Positions 1 through 13,469 are shown, counted from the first letter of the stretch. The stretch is 64,000 bases of DNA from Deroplatys truncata (GCA_030765065.1 CM060975.1:169232993-169296992), one strand, 5' to 3'. The notes: a model not told the origin generated them from the sequence alone. Made by a program: numbers and translations.

Positions 1-1799
1 GCTCTCTTATTAAACAACCAATCACACAGACTGTTGGGAAGATAACTGAATACGTGTTTCTCAATCATTCGACAATCATGCTAAAAAGAGCACAAGTTTC
101 TTGCGGCAACGCAGAGCAAGAACATTACCTAAGTAAACGTTATACAGAAGAAAAATAATTCTGTTAGTCCTTAAGTATATTTGCATTGAAATCTTGTAAT
201 CAACAGTACTTGTAATAAAATTCATTTATTTGTTTAAAAAACAATAATAACTATTTACGGGCTGTCATTAAGGACAGAATAGAACCGATAAATAATAAAC
301 GGGTTCTGTACAGAAAATAATATTAATGAAACAGAAAAACATAATACTATAATAGATAACCATGTAATACCGACAGTTCAGTTTCTTTATCGTTCAGTAT
401 GTCATTCAAAAAGAAAACTATAGGTCTAAAGGCACTGTTAAATGGTATAACAGTGAATAATACATATTAGATAATTTATATATGCAACGTAAACCGTAAA
501 ATGTACTGAAAACAATTATTATTCAAATAATGATTTCGGAGAAGAGCAATTCATTCTCGTATTGCAGATATAACATGTATTTTATTTTTTTTCTTTCAAT
601 CCAAACTTTCTCCTGGCCTAAAAAAATTGTAAGGATATAGTACCCGGATTAATATAAACAGCTATAAACATAAATAATATATCATTTCTCAAAAAATAAT
701 TAATATGAGAGGCATTTTGAGTTTTTTATTGCACAACTCGTTGCAGAGCAAGTAATTGTCATAGCCATATAATCTAAGGAGAAATCCTTACCATAAAGAG
801 AATTTCGTAGCAATTAGTTCGAAAGTTCTTTAATTATATTTTACCTAAACTGATAAACTGAAAACGCAAAATGTCCCGCGTGTAAAGGTAAAAGTAGGAG
901 GGCCCACCACAACCGGATCAGACCATCACAAATAGGCGGCTCTTTTTGCTTCTACAGAGACTTCTGGGAGGAAGGGAGGAGGAGAGAGATTTCAAAGGGC
1001 GAGATGATCCGGGTGACAACGGGCACATGCATGGACGGGATCCCTAATGTTTTATGCCGTTTCCCCCCTCCCCCTTGGTCATGGCTTATACAACCAGCTC
1101 AAGAACGCCCCAATGCTTTGGAATTGATGACGTGGGTCATCGCGAGAAACAGTTAACATCTGAAGTTTCAAGAAATATGTCGTCATACATGACATAATTC
1201 ATCATTCCACAAATCAAAGCGTCATGCAGGGTTACCATTGGCTGGTTTGCTTCACGCTGCTGACTCTAGCGCCATCACACTCGTGATCAACTTCAGCAAC
1301 TCCTGGGCAGTCGGCAAACTCATTCTTCGGCCAGGGATCGAGTGGATAGTACCTAGACACGTCTAGTTTCGTGACGGCGAGATTCGGCGTAATCCACCAA
1401 CAGTAACCTTTTGGCTTTTCTAAATTGTTTCTAACTGTTTAGTAAGCTGAAAAATTTAACTCTTTTAATCATGGTGTTTCTATGTCACATTCAGGGGAAA
1501 AGCATTCATATTTTTTAGTTCCTGTAACATCGTATTGTATTATTCGTTGTTTGAGATATATTCTCGATTAGTAGGGCAACTGAAATTGTAAAAAGGTGAA
1601 AGAGTATACTACGTTGTTGTCTTCGAGCATATTACTTGTAATTCAGAAATTTTTACAGCAAGCCGATGATAGAATTGTTAACAAATGCCAGATCTTTAAA
1701 ATAAATTGTTAACATAAATGGCTCTGATTCTTTTCAATTCCTAGCTACTACGCAATAACACTTTCCACAATATTTAGCACCTAGGGGTACATAAAAGCC
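1..1799. other. no gene seen; AT-rich intergenic or intronic DNA
   Basis: I find no ORF with recognisable similarity and no structured RNA here. The stretch is AT-rich apart from a G+C-richer patch at about 880-1,400 with purine-rich runs, which I cannot assign to a family. Confidence 0.6.
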
Positions 1800-2215
1800 A
1801 AGCGGCGCAGTTTCCAAATCAAACTCATCTAACGCCGCTCGGCCCACCCATAAGCCTCCTAACCCCCGGCGGTGTCCCTTGGTGGGGCCCGAGGCAGGAC
1901 CTAACTGTGCAGTCCCGCAATGACTCCAGGAAAGAAACCTCTATATAGCGCACATCTGCCCCCAGCCGCAAATTCCGAAAACCACTGCCTGGTCCTAAAA
2001 CCCTGAAACAGATGACAATGAAGGAGATGATGAATATAGGAAATGAGGGGCAGAAAAGTCGTGGTACAAGAGGAACCCACCCTAGCATTCGCTTGCCGAC
2101 CCGCGGCAGGGAGATCTCATGGTTTAGAGCGGGTGGTCGGAGATTGAACCCGGGACCTCCCAAATACGAGTCGCACCCATATCCGCGGCACAACCTCACT
2201 TGCTGCGCGTACATC
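1800..2215 (-). repeat. tRNA-derived SINE, minus strand
   Basis: Read on the minus strand, about 2,215-2,140 resembles a tRNA head with a B-box-like GGGTTCAATCTCC. A G+C-rich body follows, down to about 1,800. The long open frame across it (1,825-2,214) is a by-product of this composition and has no recognisable domain. A looser relative, with a similar CATTTC-rich tail, lies at about 17,225-17,525. Confidence 0.5.
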
Positions 2216-2220
2216 TATAC

Positions 2221-2244
2221 TCTCTCTCTCTCTCTCTCTCTCTC
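2221..2244. repeat. (TC)12 microsatellite
   Basis: Perfect TC dinucleotide run directly beside the tRNA-like head of the neighbouring SINE. Confidence 0.95.
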
Positions 2245-2954
2245 CCCTCACACAAGGTACACTATTGTTTAATTCAGAGTAATTCATAGAATTCTGTCCA
2301 AAATTGAGACCTGCCTGAAAAATTTACTAACAAATAAATCCTAGTGAATAAACCTAAAATAAGCTGAACATGGCGACCAGATTAGGGTTTTTGTTATAGT
2401 TTTCAAGAAAGAAAAAACAATTCACTTATAACTACCAATTTTGTGTCTTGTAAAACACCATTTTGTACTCTGCGTCTTCCTTCCATGATTACATTAAAGG
2501 GCATCAGTCTTTTTCTGTTCTATTTACTGCAATACTCTGAACGTATTAATTAAATATTCAGACCAGAAAAGCAGCAATAGTGAATAGATGCCTATTTGTA
2601 AAACAGTGATGTACCTAATGAAAAAGGTTGGTCATAAGAGTTGAAAATTCGTTTAAGCGTTACTACAACTCCCCAGTGTTTAACCCATTTTAATTTAAAC
2701 TGATGCCCGTTCTTTCAATTGCTTATATAGCGGAATAGCCAAAGACACGACAGTTGAGGTGAAAATTTTCAATTCGATGCAAGTATCGACCTAAATAAGA
2801 TAAAAGGTGCAGGCTGCGTATGGTTCACAGAGTTTTTTGAAGCCTGCAATATCTTAAAACCACGTTGCGTTATTTTCATCAGTGTGCATAAGTTTATTGC
2901 CTTTAGAAGCAGTGATATACCTTTTAGGAAAACCCACCTGTCATTCAAGACTGA

Positions 2955-3252
2955 TATTTTATTTTTGTGTTTTATTTATTGACACTCTTGAACTGCGATG
3001 GTCCTTAGCGTCCCATTCCATATTGGGCGTGAAAGACCGTTAATTTTGCTCAAAAGCCTCTTTATCAGACTTGAGGTTCTTTTAAATGCCGTAAATCTAC
3101 GACACGGGACCACCGGTTTACTTCCCTTCCAAAGGAAGCTATGTTAAGGATTTTTACTCCTCAAAAAATCCATCGCCCTCTGCCAGGATTGAACCCGCAA
3201 CCTCGGGAACTAGAGGTTAGCATGGTAGCTACTACACCACAGAGGACGACAA
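2955..3252 (-). repeat. tRNA-derived SINE, family A copy 1
   Basis: The minus strand starts with a tRNA-like head (A-box-like GTGTAGTAGC, B-box GGGTTCAATCC at about 3,185-3,195). It continues through a body shared with the copies at 39,064-39,306 and 52,313-52,608, which includes the CGTGTCGTAGATTTACGGC segment. Imperfect flanking repeats near 2,943-2,954 and 3,250-3,263 (both containing TCAAGACT) look like a decayed target-site duplication. It has no coding capacity. Confidence 0.85.
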
Positions 3253-3474
3253 TCAAGACTCTGATCACAACAAACAAAATATCCATTACAGTATTTATTG
3301 ATATAAATAACCAAAATGTTGTAGCTCTTATATGAATGATCTTCTTAGTAGTTAAGGAAAAAACGTTGATCATATCTTAGGATTAATACAATAAGAATGA
3401 AATATCTAAATACTTTTTAAATAACGTCAATAATACACGTTTTTATATAAATAAAAGCAAATTCAATGTCATAA

Positions 3475-3545
3475 CGGGACTAGAACAACGGATCCTCAGC
3501 GTTCCAGGTCGCACTCCTTGAACTAACATATCGAGCTACGCATAC
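3475..3545 (-). repeat. tRNA-like SINE head
   Basis: On the minus strand GTAGCTCGATATGTTAG resembles an A box, and GTTCTAGTCCC about 40 bases later resembles a B box. No 7-bp acceptor stem closes it, so I call it a SINE head or tRNA relic and not a functional tRNA. Confidence 0.4.
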
Positions 3546-3739
3546 ATAGTATCCCCGAATTCCCACTTCTTGAAGTTACATCTTGAGTTGTGCATGGCGT
3601 ACCGTTAATGTTGGTTGTATATAACAGGAGTTTCAGGGCGTTACAAACTATTACCAATAACGAGTTGTGGTTATATACGTAGATAGATACATACCTACAT
3701 ATAAACGCAAAGAACAGATGTGTTAGAGATACAAAATTC

Positions 3740-3835
3740 TGCAGGCGGAAGCGGAATTCGAATACGTAATCTCTTAGTTAGAAGCTCGCTGTCCTAGCCA
3801 TTCGTGCACAAAGCAGCTATCTAACAGGCAACCTG
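3740..3835 (-). repeat. tRNA-like SINE head
   Basis: On the minus strand an A-box-like GAATGGCTAGGACAGC and a B-box-like GTATTCGAATTCC have tRNA spacing. No full cloverleaf can be drawn, so this is a SINE head or tRNA pseudogene. Confidence 0.4.
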
Positions 3836-3949
3836 ATTCCTGTAGGACAGGAAGTATTATTATTATTATTGTTAATAATAATTCATATTGTCGTGTGTTC
3901 ATATTATTAATCTTATAACTACGGGAAGTACACAATTAAATAATAATAA

Positions 3950-3960
3950 TTATAATAATA

Positions 3961-3997
<37 letters not shown>

Positions 3998-4112
3998 CGT
4001 GGCACTAAAGCCTATGAAGGGCCTTGACCTGCCAACTCGAATCCGGCCTCAGGCTGGCGTACGCACGGTAGAGGTGGACGATCATCCAACCGATACGGAG
4101 AGGTAATGCGGC
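3950..4112 (-). repeat. SINE fragment with (ATT)n tail
   Basis: An ATT array (about 3,957-3,996) directly abuts a segment containing GATCATCCAACCGATACGG. The same segment recurs at about 9,205-9,225 inside a tRNA-headed SINE in the same orientation. I infer that the ATT run is the microsatellite 3' tail of this SINE family, read on the minus strand. A shorter ATT run lies at 3,856-3,870. Confidence 0.6.
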
Positions 4113-4844
4113 CCCATTTCTTATTATGGTTACCAAATAATTGAAAAGCAAACCCTAACGAAAACAGTCCTCTATGAAGATGGGTGTTGTAGTAAAATTT
4201 TATGGAAGTCTAGGTACTGCACATGTTAGGCGCATTGTGTTATTACCAAACCACCTTACCCTAACCTTAAATTTTCAAACTGATTCCAAGGCGAAAGTAA
4301 TTATTTAGCAGAAGTAAAACTTATACAAATCGATATTTTGAGAACTGCTCCTAGAATTTTGAAGGTTGTCTATTTCAAACTTTCACAACTATCAGCATCT
4401 AAAGTTAAACCAAATCTGAAAAGTGTTGATGTTTCTTCAAACTCGCTCACAGTATTTTGATTCTGTGCTCGCACCGGTTGGCGAGTTGCTTCATATCTGC
4501 AAAGGGATAGATGTACAAACTGACCCGTGCTCCATAGCAATGAACACTAAAACTGGGTGTAATGGAATTCAATTGTAACTGCTTGTTTTGGAACATGTGG
4601 GTTTGAGAGCCATTCGCATTCAGAATTAAGCGTTAACATAAGGACGTAAAATTAAAGCGACATGGTGACATTCATTAGGAAAAATGGAAACATAAGCAGC
4701 ACTGACTGCTAGAGAGTGTAGAGCAGCTGAACCTGCAAAGACGACACAACAGTGCACGTGGCGGAGAAAGCTTATACTCATATAAACCTATTAACAATCC
4801 CTAAAGTTTGTTTCTCTGAAAGTATAAATCATATTTCAGTTTTA

Positions 4845-5650
4845 CTTTCTATGTTACTTACCTATAGCAAGCAAAGAAAACATTGGTTTCCACCCAAAGA
4901 TTCGATACCGATATCACGGAAATACTAGTTTTGAGGTCCCTGAATTTAAAAAAAAATTAGGAAAAGACCCGTGCAAATGCTACTGTGAACAGCGTAACTC
5001 AAAAACGAAAACCTGTTTAGTTCAGCGTCTTCCGAGGATGCAACACAAAGCTTTATTTTTTTTAAAAAAAAGTCTCTTCATCACAAACTATCCTTTACAT
5101 TGAATATTATTAAGTTTTATATCATATGAAAAACGGTTGTAATGATTTTGATTAAAATTTCATATAATTATGATATTTGCATGAAAATAACCTGCATATC
5201 TTGCATTTTCTGTGAGTAGTTTATGAAGTCCTCTCCATTTTGAACGACTTTAGTATAATAGGTTAAGCGCAAGACATTCACAAGATCTTACTATACAGAA
5301 AATGTAGTCCTCGTTAAAGGGCATAATTTATGTCAGGTAAACCTTTTGTATCGCTAACAATTTCCGAGATATTCTTTGTATTGTTTTGAACTTTTAAATA
5401 CTTATAATTTTCTCAACTGTAAGGTGTCTATTGGTTTTTTTTTCTGTTAATGCAAACAGCATATACTTTCAAAGCCTTTTTGAAAATTTACCGTTTTAGC
5501 CTATTGTATTCCAGTTATGTCTACAATGAAGTCTGTTAATGTGCAATGAATGTTTATCTCGATTAACAAAAAATAGAAAGAAGAATAAGCTTTTGTAAGA
5601 ATAATTTTCAAAACAGTGAGTAGAGAAAATAATGTAAATGCAACACATTT
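4845..5650 (+). repeat. dispersed 0.8-kb repeat (family R), copy 1
   Basis: It begins with TTTTACTTTCTATGTTAC and ends near GTGAGTAGAGAAAATAATG. It shares with the other family R copies the phrases CATAACTCAAAAACGAAAA, the CCAAGGATGCG-like segment, and the CTGGTAAAC region. It is non-coding: the small ORFs across it are conserved only because the repeat is. It lies head-to-tail with the next copy. Confidence 0.65.
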
Positions 5651-6495
5651 TTACTATCTCTACTATGTATAGCAAGTATGGGAAGTATTGTATTCCAGTC
5701 AAAAATTCGATGTCGAGGTTTCAGCAGAAATATAGTTTTGAGGACCGCTGAACCCAAAAAAAGCAGTTTTAGAAAAATGTACGTGTGTGTGTCTGTGTGA
5801 CTGAAGAGCATAACTCAAAAACGAAAAGTCGGATATATACCAAACTTAATATTTAGGTTCAGTATCTTCCAAGGATGCGGTACGAAGATTTTCAAGAAAA
5901 TCCTCCACCCCAACTACTCTTTATATTGATTGTTTGAAATATTTGATTTTTTAAAATATTACTAATGATTTTAATTAAAACACAAATATATTAAAGTACT
6001 TAGATGGCAAATGAAAAGTTTATCTTGAATTTACTGGAAATAACCTGTGAAGTCCTCTTCATTCGGAAGGAATTTTGTATTATGTTGCATAACTGGTAAA
6101 CACTAAGCGATAGACGAAAACGTACCAAAAATGTAGATCTCATTAAACACACAATTTCTTTTAAAAAAGTTTTTGTGGCATAAAGCATTTCTGAGATATC
6201 CGTTATTAAGGGGTAGAAATATTCATATGTTGGTCATTCTCTTAAAGGCCTTTCAACATTCTGTTTTTCTCGCGATTGCATGGAATACAGAATGGCGTTC
6301 AATCCTTAAACATTTGACTATCGCTGTTCCCTTTGTATCTATAAAAAAATGTGTAATGTAGATATTTTGTAATTTATTTGAATTAAAATGCGGTAAACAG
6401 AAAAATAAACTTTAGTAAGACTAGTTTGTATACCCACCAATGAAGATAGAGGGTAGAGAAAGTCATGTAAATGTATTACATCAGATTTTTTGTAG
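5651..6495 (+). repeat. dispersed repeat family R, copy 2
   Basis: This copy starts directly after copy 1 (ACTATCTCTACTATGTATAG) and ends in GGGTAGAGAAAGTCATG. It carries the same ordered blocks: a CAAAAATTCGATGTCGAGG block, a GT-rich block, CATAACTCAAAAACGAAAAG, GGTTCAGTATCTTCCAAGG and ATTTTCAAGAAAAT. Start and end are roughly inverse complements of each other. Confidence 0.65.
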
Positions 6496-6867
6496 ATATC
6501 ATAGCCATTCTTGGTATGACCCCGCACATTGCGATAAACGACAATTCGCCGCAGGGTGAGATGTTGGAGGAATCTAAAGTCTGACTGTAGACGGGCACTT
6601 GAGGTGTGTGGAGAACTCGAAATCAAACTCACCATCTGATTGGTTGCTTGTATTTGACTCAAACCTCAACATGAACGGTGCACGGAACTATATTCTTTGA
6701 ATTCTATTGTAAACTTGAGAACTAGGAGCAACAGATAACATTACAAAATAAATATGAATGGGTAGAAAGGAAAATGGATGTGGATTATGAAATCAGGAAC
6801 AATAAGCGACTCCTGAAAGCTGTCCACAGTTTTGAGCGGTTGAGGATGACAAGTGGAATTATCATTT

Positions 6868-6985
6868 TTACTTTCTCTGCTACGTATTGCATTGCATCCT
6901 AAAGTTGGATATTTATTCGAACTTCACAGGAAATAAGTATTTTGAGGCACTCTGAATCGATAAAAAAGTTTAGTTATCCGATCCG
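6868..6985 (+). repeat. dispersed repeat family R, left-end fragment
   Basis: TTTTTACTTTCTCTGCTACG followed by a diverged version of the family start, then TTTTGAGGCACTCTGAA. Only the first 120 bases or so are recognisable. Confidence 0.5.
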
Positions 6986-7469
6986 GAATAAAAATCTACA
7001 GTTTTATACGCAGTGGAGGTAGTAGGGTACGATTGTAACACGTTATCTTAGAAAGTTATTTGCGATTTTTGTTGAAATTTTTAAAATGTTTGTGCAAATG
7101 CACTCTAAATTCTATTATTTTATTCATCACTCTCTAAACGGTTTAGTAGAAAAGTAACTACGGTTCACGATAATGTCTTCTTCTTCTTCCTTCATGCATT
7201 AGACATTTATGTGTATAGTAATCCTGTTCGAGACACCCTTTACTTGGTCATATAATATTTCTTTTCCGTTAATTTTTTTCATTCATATTTCAGATATCTA
7301 ATTATTTTCTTATGTCTTCATTGTTTTATGATAGTTGTCTTAAATTCTGCCACTGCTCTTAAAAATTCATTTCATTTACTTTGTATCTCCTTTTGTTTTT
7401 CCCTGTCATAATCCATGCTTCACTCCCATATTCCAATTTTGGCACTGAATTACTTTATAAGATTTTAAC

Positions 7470-7600
7470 ATTCGCCGGCCCTCGTGGTCGTGGTCGCTGG
7501 AGTGCGTAGCTTCGGCGCTCCGCAAAGCTGAGGGTCGTGGGTTCGAGTCCCGCCATGGACTTTGGTGTTTGTGTTGTGTGTGTAATAGCGGTAATGAAAA
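7470..7600 (+). repeat. tRNA-derived SINE, plus strand
   Basis: A G+C-rich tRNA-like head carries an A-box-like TGGTCGTGGTCGCTGG and the B box GGGTTCGAGTCCC at about 7,539-7,551. A body of about 50 bases with GTGTTGTGTGTG follows. The minus-strand frame across it merely translates the SINE. Confidence 0.75.
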
Positions 7601-9149
7601 GCAATAATGATAAACTTGGTAAACAAGGAACTTTAGAAAAACATGGCGGCATTTCTTGCTTTTTAAACATATTTTTATGGCATTAAAATAATTAAAGATG
7701 TACAGTTTTAAATAGATGAAATTGTTTTTATATGATAAACATTTAAATACTACCACAAGTTCAACAATTTTATCTTAAATAACAGTTTTATATTCTATAC
7801 CTTCTTTTGCTTTGAACAATATCACTATTGTTTTGCTTGGATTGTCATGTTACATCATTTTGTTATTTTATTCAATGCATAAATCCACTTTTGAAGATTT
7901 TCTTCTGAACTAGATATCATAATCTTGTCATCTGTGAACATTAAATTTAATGCATAGTATTTTTTAACTAAGGTTGTTTGGATATAAAGATACGCTATTA
8001 AGAACTGTCTAGAAATATCATCAATATATAAGTTAAAATGTGGTGGTTAAAATGTTTGTAAAGAATTTCCATTTTTGGGATCTATGCAATTTCTGTTTAG
8101 TGCGTACAATTCAATCTAGTCACACTATGGAGATTTAGGACTTAACACGTATTTGAATTCATATACAAACCACCCAATGATTCCAAATTAAACAACGGTA
8201 ATGAAGAATGGCATACCTGGACTCCATCTAACGAATAACAAGGTTATTGTGTGGTATACAAAGCTAGAAATGTTTGTTTTCATTGACCTTGGGTAATAAA
8301 CTGAATTTCTAAGGAGCTAAATTACCCTCTTTTGAATGTGAGATGAACTGGATGAAATACCGGTATGATCAGTTTACTTGTTTAGATTAATTGCATTTTC
8401 GTGAATATATGCTTTAACTTCCTGCATCATTGCTACCTTTGCAGAAAAAGTTCCTAAAATGAGGTCTTTTTAATATACACAATTGGATATATTATTTCAA
8501 TGTATGAAATACATGTAAAATAAAGAAGATTTGAGAACTCAAACTACATTCTACTTCGCTGTATCCTATATAGCATCTGAAAATTACGTCGTTTAGGATA
8601 ACAATATCCCGAGAAATAGTTTCTTTGAAACGAATTTTAGTTGTAAGCTAACTACAATTTTATTTCTAGAAAGAGTGAAACTACATACTCGGTCTAAAAG
8701 AACAGTCAAGTAAGCAGCACAAGCTACAAAACATTTTACTTAGTTTATTAAAATACAAAGCCACAGTCTTGGCGCATAATGTTTACAAATATCTGACACT
8801 ATACGACGCGTGCAACATTTACAAAATTTCTTTTTTATTCAATTTAGTTTTATTCAATATTAAATTTTGGGTGAAATACCTAATACTTCTCTTACTTAAA
8901 ATAAATAAGCAGTAGTCATATTTGTGACTTTTGGATTATCAACGTGCCCATTCTGTGTTCCATTAATATACTCGTAGCTATGTCGATAACACAAAATAGT
9001 CCCTGTACTATATGTTTCTATATGTCCATCGAACGTGCCTCTGTTCAATGTCACTCATTACGTCCCCAAATTTACAATGCTCTTTATCGAAGTAAAGAGC
9101 AGAGCGGCATGAATAATTTGCTTTATTACACTCATCATAATTCCGTGTA
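7601..9149. other. no gene seen
   Basis: AT-rich DNA without recognisable coding sequence, tRNA or known repeat. I see nothing here that I can support. Confidence 0.5.
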
Positions 9150-9440
9150 TCTACAGTCCGAATGGGGCCTGAACCGACAAATTGCTGGTATCACGCCCAC
9201 GTAGCCGGACAATCATCCAACCAATACGGGAAGGTGATGTGGCCAGCATCACACATCACCTAGTCTTAATGTTGGCATTCGTGACCGGAATCTCTGCTTG
9301 TTGCAGCTGTTCAATTTCGTCACGATGCTAAGTGGGCACCGGTCCTAAATCTGAAACATAATATCCGCGCTTCCATGTGTGGGATCGAACACAGGCACAT
9401 TCGTGGCCGAGAACCACAGCTCCACGCTCTAGGCTACTGC
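9150..9440 (-). repeat. tRNA-headed SINE, minus strand
   Basis: Read on the minus strand, the head (about 9,440-9,365) has TAGCCTAGAGCG as A box and GTTCGATCCC as B box. The body runs to about 9,150 and includes the block shared with 4,030-4,110. An AT dinucleotide array lies just upstream of the head. Confidence 0.7.
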
Positions 9441-9471
9441 AACAGGACTCAGGTTACATATTGTATGTATG

Positions 9472-9475
<4 letters not shown>

Positions 9476-9522
<47 letters not shown>
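9476..9522. repeat. (AT)n microsatellite
   Basis: About 23 AT units, preceded by a short GTAT run. Confidence 0.95.
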
Positions 9523-9524
<2 letters not shown>

Positions 9525-10889
9525 ACGCAGCCACGCTACGTCCTCCAACAATGAAGCAATACCTTTGCCTCATGATTGCTGCGTTTCTCCTCCCAGTTGT
9601 TTTTTTTATACTTTGCCACGGCTGCTCGAGCATGAGATCTTAATCAATGGGTATGCTTGGATGTGTACAGAGAAACACGAACGCTTTCTTGGAACACTTT
9701 TATTTTTACCATTTAAAATAAAACTTAAGGTTTTCCGATCACTTTTAAATGCATACGATGCTACTGTGTCTTTACCAAGACCGAAGATTATTAACTACAG
9801 CTGAACGTTCTACCCTCTTGCATATTCGCCGCCAATGTTCACAACTCGACGAGAATGTCGTCCCGTTCTCACCAATCGCTCAGGACAGAATGACTTTCAC
9901 CACTGCGCTACAAAGAGGAAAAACTCCTAACTTCCCCACTCTCCCCTCAAACTTAGAGTCATGAAGCCTATAATGACCTTCATATCCCGGCCAGTGCAAC
10001 TGCACCCATTAATTCCAAGAGAACCTGGCTTCAGCTATTTTACCCTTTATATCCGGGGCTGGTCCCTAATTAGCTAAACTGTGCCTGTCTGGTCTTTCTG
10101 TCGCTTTTAACAGTCAACAATTTTCCAATGCTTCTCCTTTTTATACATACACTGAAATTAAATATTTTATTATTTATTTTATATCACTATCCTTCTCAGA
10201 TTATTATGATAATTATTGACTTCATAATTTCGGCTTCCATATTGTGACGGTTACAATATTGTTTTACTAGATTTTGATAAATATGATTTTCTACAGTTTG
10301 AGCTATTGAGGCAAACTTTAACTAACTACAGAAAATTTGGCTTTACATCTCTTGCGAGACATTTCCCGGATGTTGAAATAAGCTGAGATTAGGTGACACG
10401 TAGTTTCCAACACGCGGATGAGAAACGGAATTTCTGCTGGCACGGTTAGATCAGTTACCAGCTAGGCACTAATCAGCATTTTTTCGGTATTTAATCTTAG
10501 AGACTTTTGACGGTGGTCTCTACGTTCCTAGCAGGAACCTTTGCTGGTCAGTTCTTTAAATGCATTTAGTGCTAATTTGCAATCTCGACGTAGGCGCTAG
10601 GCCCGACGACGATGGACCGTGGACCTCCTCTACCAGCAGGTAAATCCACCAACTGTTTAATTCTTTATTTTTGAAACGTAATTTAGATTATATTAGACAA
10701 ATTAAAGATTATAAAGATAGGAACAAAAGTTACATGTCTTATAATGGCATCGCGACTTCTAAACCTCTCGAAGCCATCCTGTGCTACGTTCCCCCATCCT
10801 CTACGTGACGTCTGGTGAGGGCGCTAATGTCATCGTCGCAGGGTTTACGTCACATCTGGTTTCAGGCGTCGGATCCACTGCATTACGTC

Positions 10890-10912
10890 AATATATATAT
10901 ATATATATATAT
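10890..10912. repeat. (AT)n microsatellite
   Basis: Perfect run of about 11 AT units. Confidence 0.9.
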
Positions 10913-12189
10913 TAATATGCATTCATTCTGCATTATCTCAGGAGCCAAAATACTTATACCTTTTGGACAACTTTATTTAATATCCTGCAATACCGAGAGT
11001 TAAAACACTGACATTGTCATAGAGTTAAATAGTAATGTTAATCATGGCAGAGCAGCTATGCATTACAAAAGAATAATAATTACATCGTTTGTATACCGCA
11101 ATTCAACTTACAGAAAATATTGCATAGTGACACAGCATGTTTGTTTACAATATGGTGCCAAGTTTTCAATATTTAAGAACTTAAATAATAATGGCAATTT
11201 GGTCACTTCATCTAATGCTGGGTCAACAACTGAAGAATTTGATGGACAATCCTGAGTTGGAATAGCGATTAAATTCGGTTAGAATATGTTTAATCCCCAG
11301 CCCTTTATTACAATGCCTACAAAATTGAGGTTTTTGTCTGGTAAACAGATAGTCGTAAACATTTTTTCTTTTTTTCTTTTGGTACCATTTGAGTGCTTTA
11401 TAAATACATGAATATGTGGAGTTGAGTTTCACTTCACGAAATTTGCTATTTGTCTTGTTTCAATTCAGATGCATTTCCACAAATTGTATCAGCATTTTCT
11501 TAAAATGCAATATAATATATTCGTTTGAGTAGGGATAGGTGTATAGAATGATGTTTCTTCCGTAGCTTGCCTGTTTTTCATTTCCCCTATTCCTTGACGG
11601 GGACTTATTAGAATTGCGGTTTATTTTTAAGTGGCCTTTACTTAGTGGAAATTAGGCTCCTGAACTTTTTGCTATAATATGGTGAAAAGAAAATTTGGTA
11701 ATTTCTGCCTACAGCTCTTCACTTGTGCACTGCACGTCCTAATCCACTGATGGGCTGTGATCTGTATAAACCATAGCTTGTTTTGTTATTCTGTATTTGC
11801 AACTCAAATAAATGTCACAGCTTGCATACTCAAAATTAATCATGCCCTGGCAGCATATGGCTCTAATTGCCTGTTTTTGCCTAGTTATATTTGCATTTAT
11901 GCGAATGCGCTTTTAGGCCACATAGCCTTCAAAGGAAGCAACAGGGAAACAGCGCTTAATAATGGAAAGCTTTTAGCATTCCGTAATGACGGTCGAGTAT
12001 CTTCAGTAGTAGGGGAAAACTCCTATGCAAATAGCTAAGCACATTGATACAGATGGTTTTGGCGGTACAGTTACTTCTATAGCATTTCGTTACTTCTATA
12101 GTATGAATAGCATCATTACCTAATTCATCAGTTTGCTTGAAGTGAAATGCGCTGTACGTTTCCACATTATGGATAGAACTAACATAATC

Positions 12190-12335
12190 AGAGACCGAGC
12201 GAGCTGGTCCCGAGATAACGTATGAGACTCGCAACCACACTCGCAGGTAGATCCCGGGTTCGATTCCCGTCATCCGCCCACTTGGGTGTTGTGGTTTTCC
12301 CTAGTAAACTGCATGTGCATAAGATCAAGGTGCAG
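12190..12335 (+). repeat. tRNA-derived SINE, plus strand (family B)
   Basis: GAGCGAGCTGGTCCCGAG begins a tRNA-like head with ATGAGACTCGCA, and GGGTTCGATTCCCGTC is the B box. The order CGAG-ACTCGCA-GGGTTCGATTCCC recurs at 45,635 and 46,165. The body has the TTTTCCCT segment found in the 45.7-kb copy. Confidence 0.8.
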
Positions 12336-12381
12336 AAAGCTTTTTTCCTTTGAGTGAATATGCTACTGCTTTTAAACAGAA

Positions 12382-13170
12382 ATGTATGTTATTAATCAAT
12401 GCATACATGGAAACACAAAGAGAGCTTACACTCGTAAACAGATTTTTATCTTCTCAGATAGCCGGTCTGCATTTAGAGCTCTAATTAGTCATAAGGTAAC
12501 CTCAGGACTGGTTTTAAATTGCCTAAACATGCTCACGCTTTTGGCAAAGCAGAATGAAGCTCAACTCATCCGGGTGCCGGATCATAGTGGCATAGAGGGA
12601 AATGAAAAATCTGATGAACTTGCAAGACAAAGAGCAGCTTCACAACTTATTGGGCCAGAGCCGACACTAGGAACATCTCGAGAATTAGTAAGAGAGGCTA
12701 TAAAGAACTGGTCCAAAGTATAACATCATTAAACAGGGCTTAAAACTCTAAAAAAACGAACATGGTTAACTGCTTATTAGAAAACCATGTAAGAAAACAG
12801 CTGAAAAGTTTACTTAAACGTAACAGACCTCAACTGAGAAGAATTATTGCATTTCCCATTGAAAATGCTCCTAGTAAAAAGGATTTTAACGCGATGGGAG
12901 TGTTTTAAGGATTGCAGATTGTGCACGAAAGAAACTGAAACAGCCCAGCAGATTATATGCTCCAGTGATGTCTTGGCTTGGAGGAGATAAGGTATGTTGT
13001 TTTGGGGAAAATGTTTTTAGAACCAGAAGCATTTGAAACCATATCTGTTATGAGACTGTATTCCTAGGTAAAAGATGAAGACATAATGAAATGGCTTTAA
13101 AACGATACAGGTAGCACAATAAGCCCAAGGCTGAAGTGTATCCGGAGCAATGAGTGAAATCTATTTCGAG
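12382..13170 (+). pseudogene. non-LTR retrotransposon tail: RNase H and zinc knuckle
   Basis: The frame at 12,382-12,723 encodes the C-terminal half of a LINE-type RNase H. FSDSRSAFRAL carries one catalytic aspartate, and VPDHSGIEGNEKSDELA corresponds to the usual H-S-G-x-x-G-N-E..D motif, reading PDHSG where PGHSG is typical. Downstream, about 12,730-13,010, the frame is broken, but a CRLCTKETETAQQI-like zinc-knuckle segment typical of Jockey/R1/Loa ORF2 ends is legible. The reverse transcriptase part is missing, as expected for a 5'-truncated LINE copy. It is not an active gene. Confidence 0.8.
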
Positions 13171-13469
13171 ACAAAACAAGATAAGAAGCAGGCGAAAGCT
13201 GGGTAGTTTCTCGTCTACCATGATTTTCTTTCCTTCATTTCCCTTTCATTCTGTTTCCTTCTCACCTTTCAGCTGTGCTTCTAGGTAAAATAAAATCGAA
13301 AATGGAACTGGTTCCCTAAATCATGACGTGTATTGTATTAGTTATAGGTAAATCTGTACAATAATGCATGTTAAACTTGTTTTGAAAGAATTATATATAT
13401 AAAATTTCCATCACACATCCTGGTTTAAAGGACCGGATACCAGGACAACCTATTTCAAATTTTATTTTA

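Noticed and set aside
4845..6495. Small ORFs recurring in family R (for example GYTDTHI-like and FDWNTILP-like)
   Set aside because: The same peptides recur because the repeat recurs; stops differ among copies and no start is conserved.
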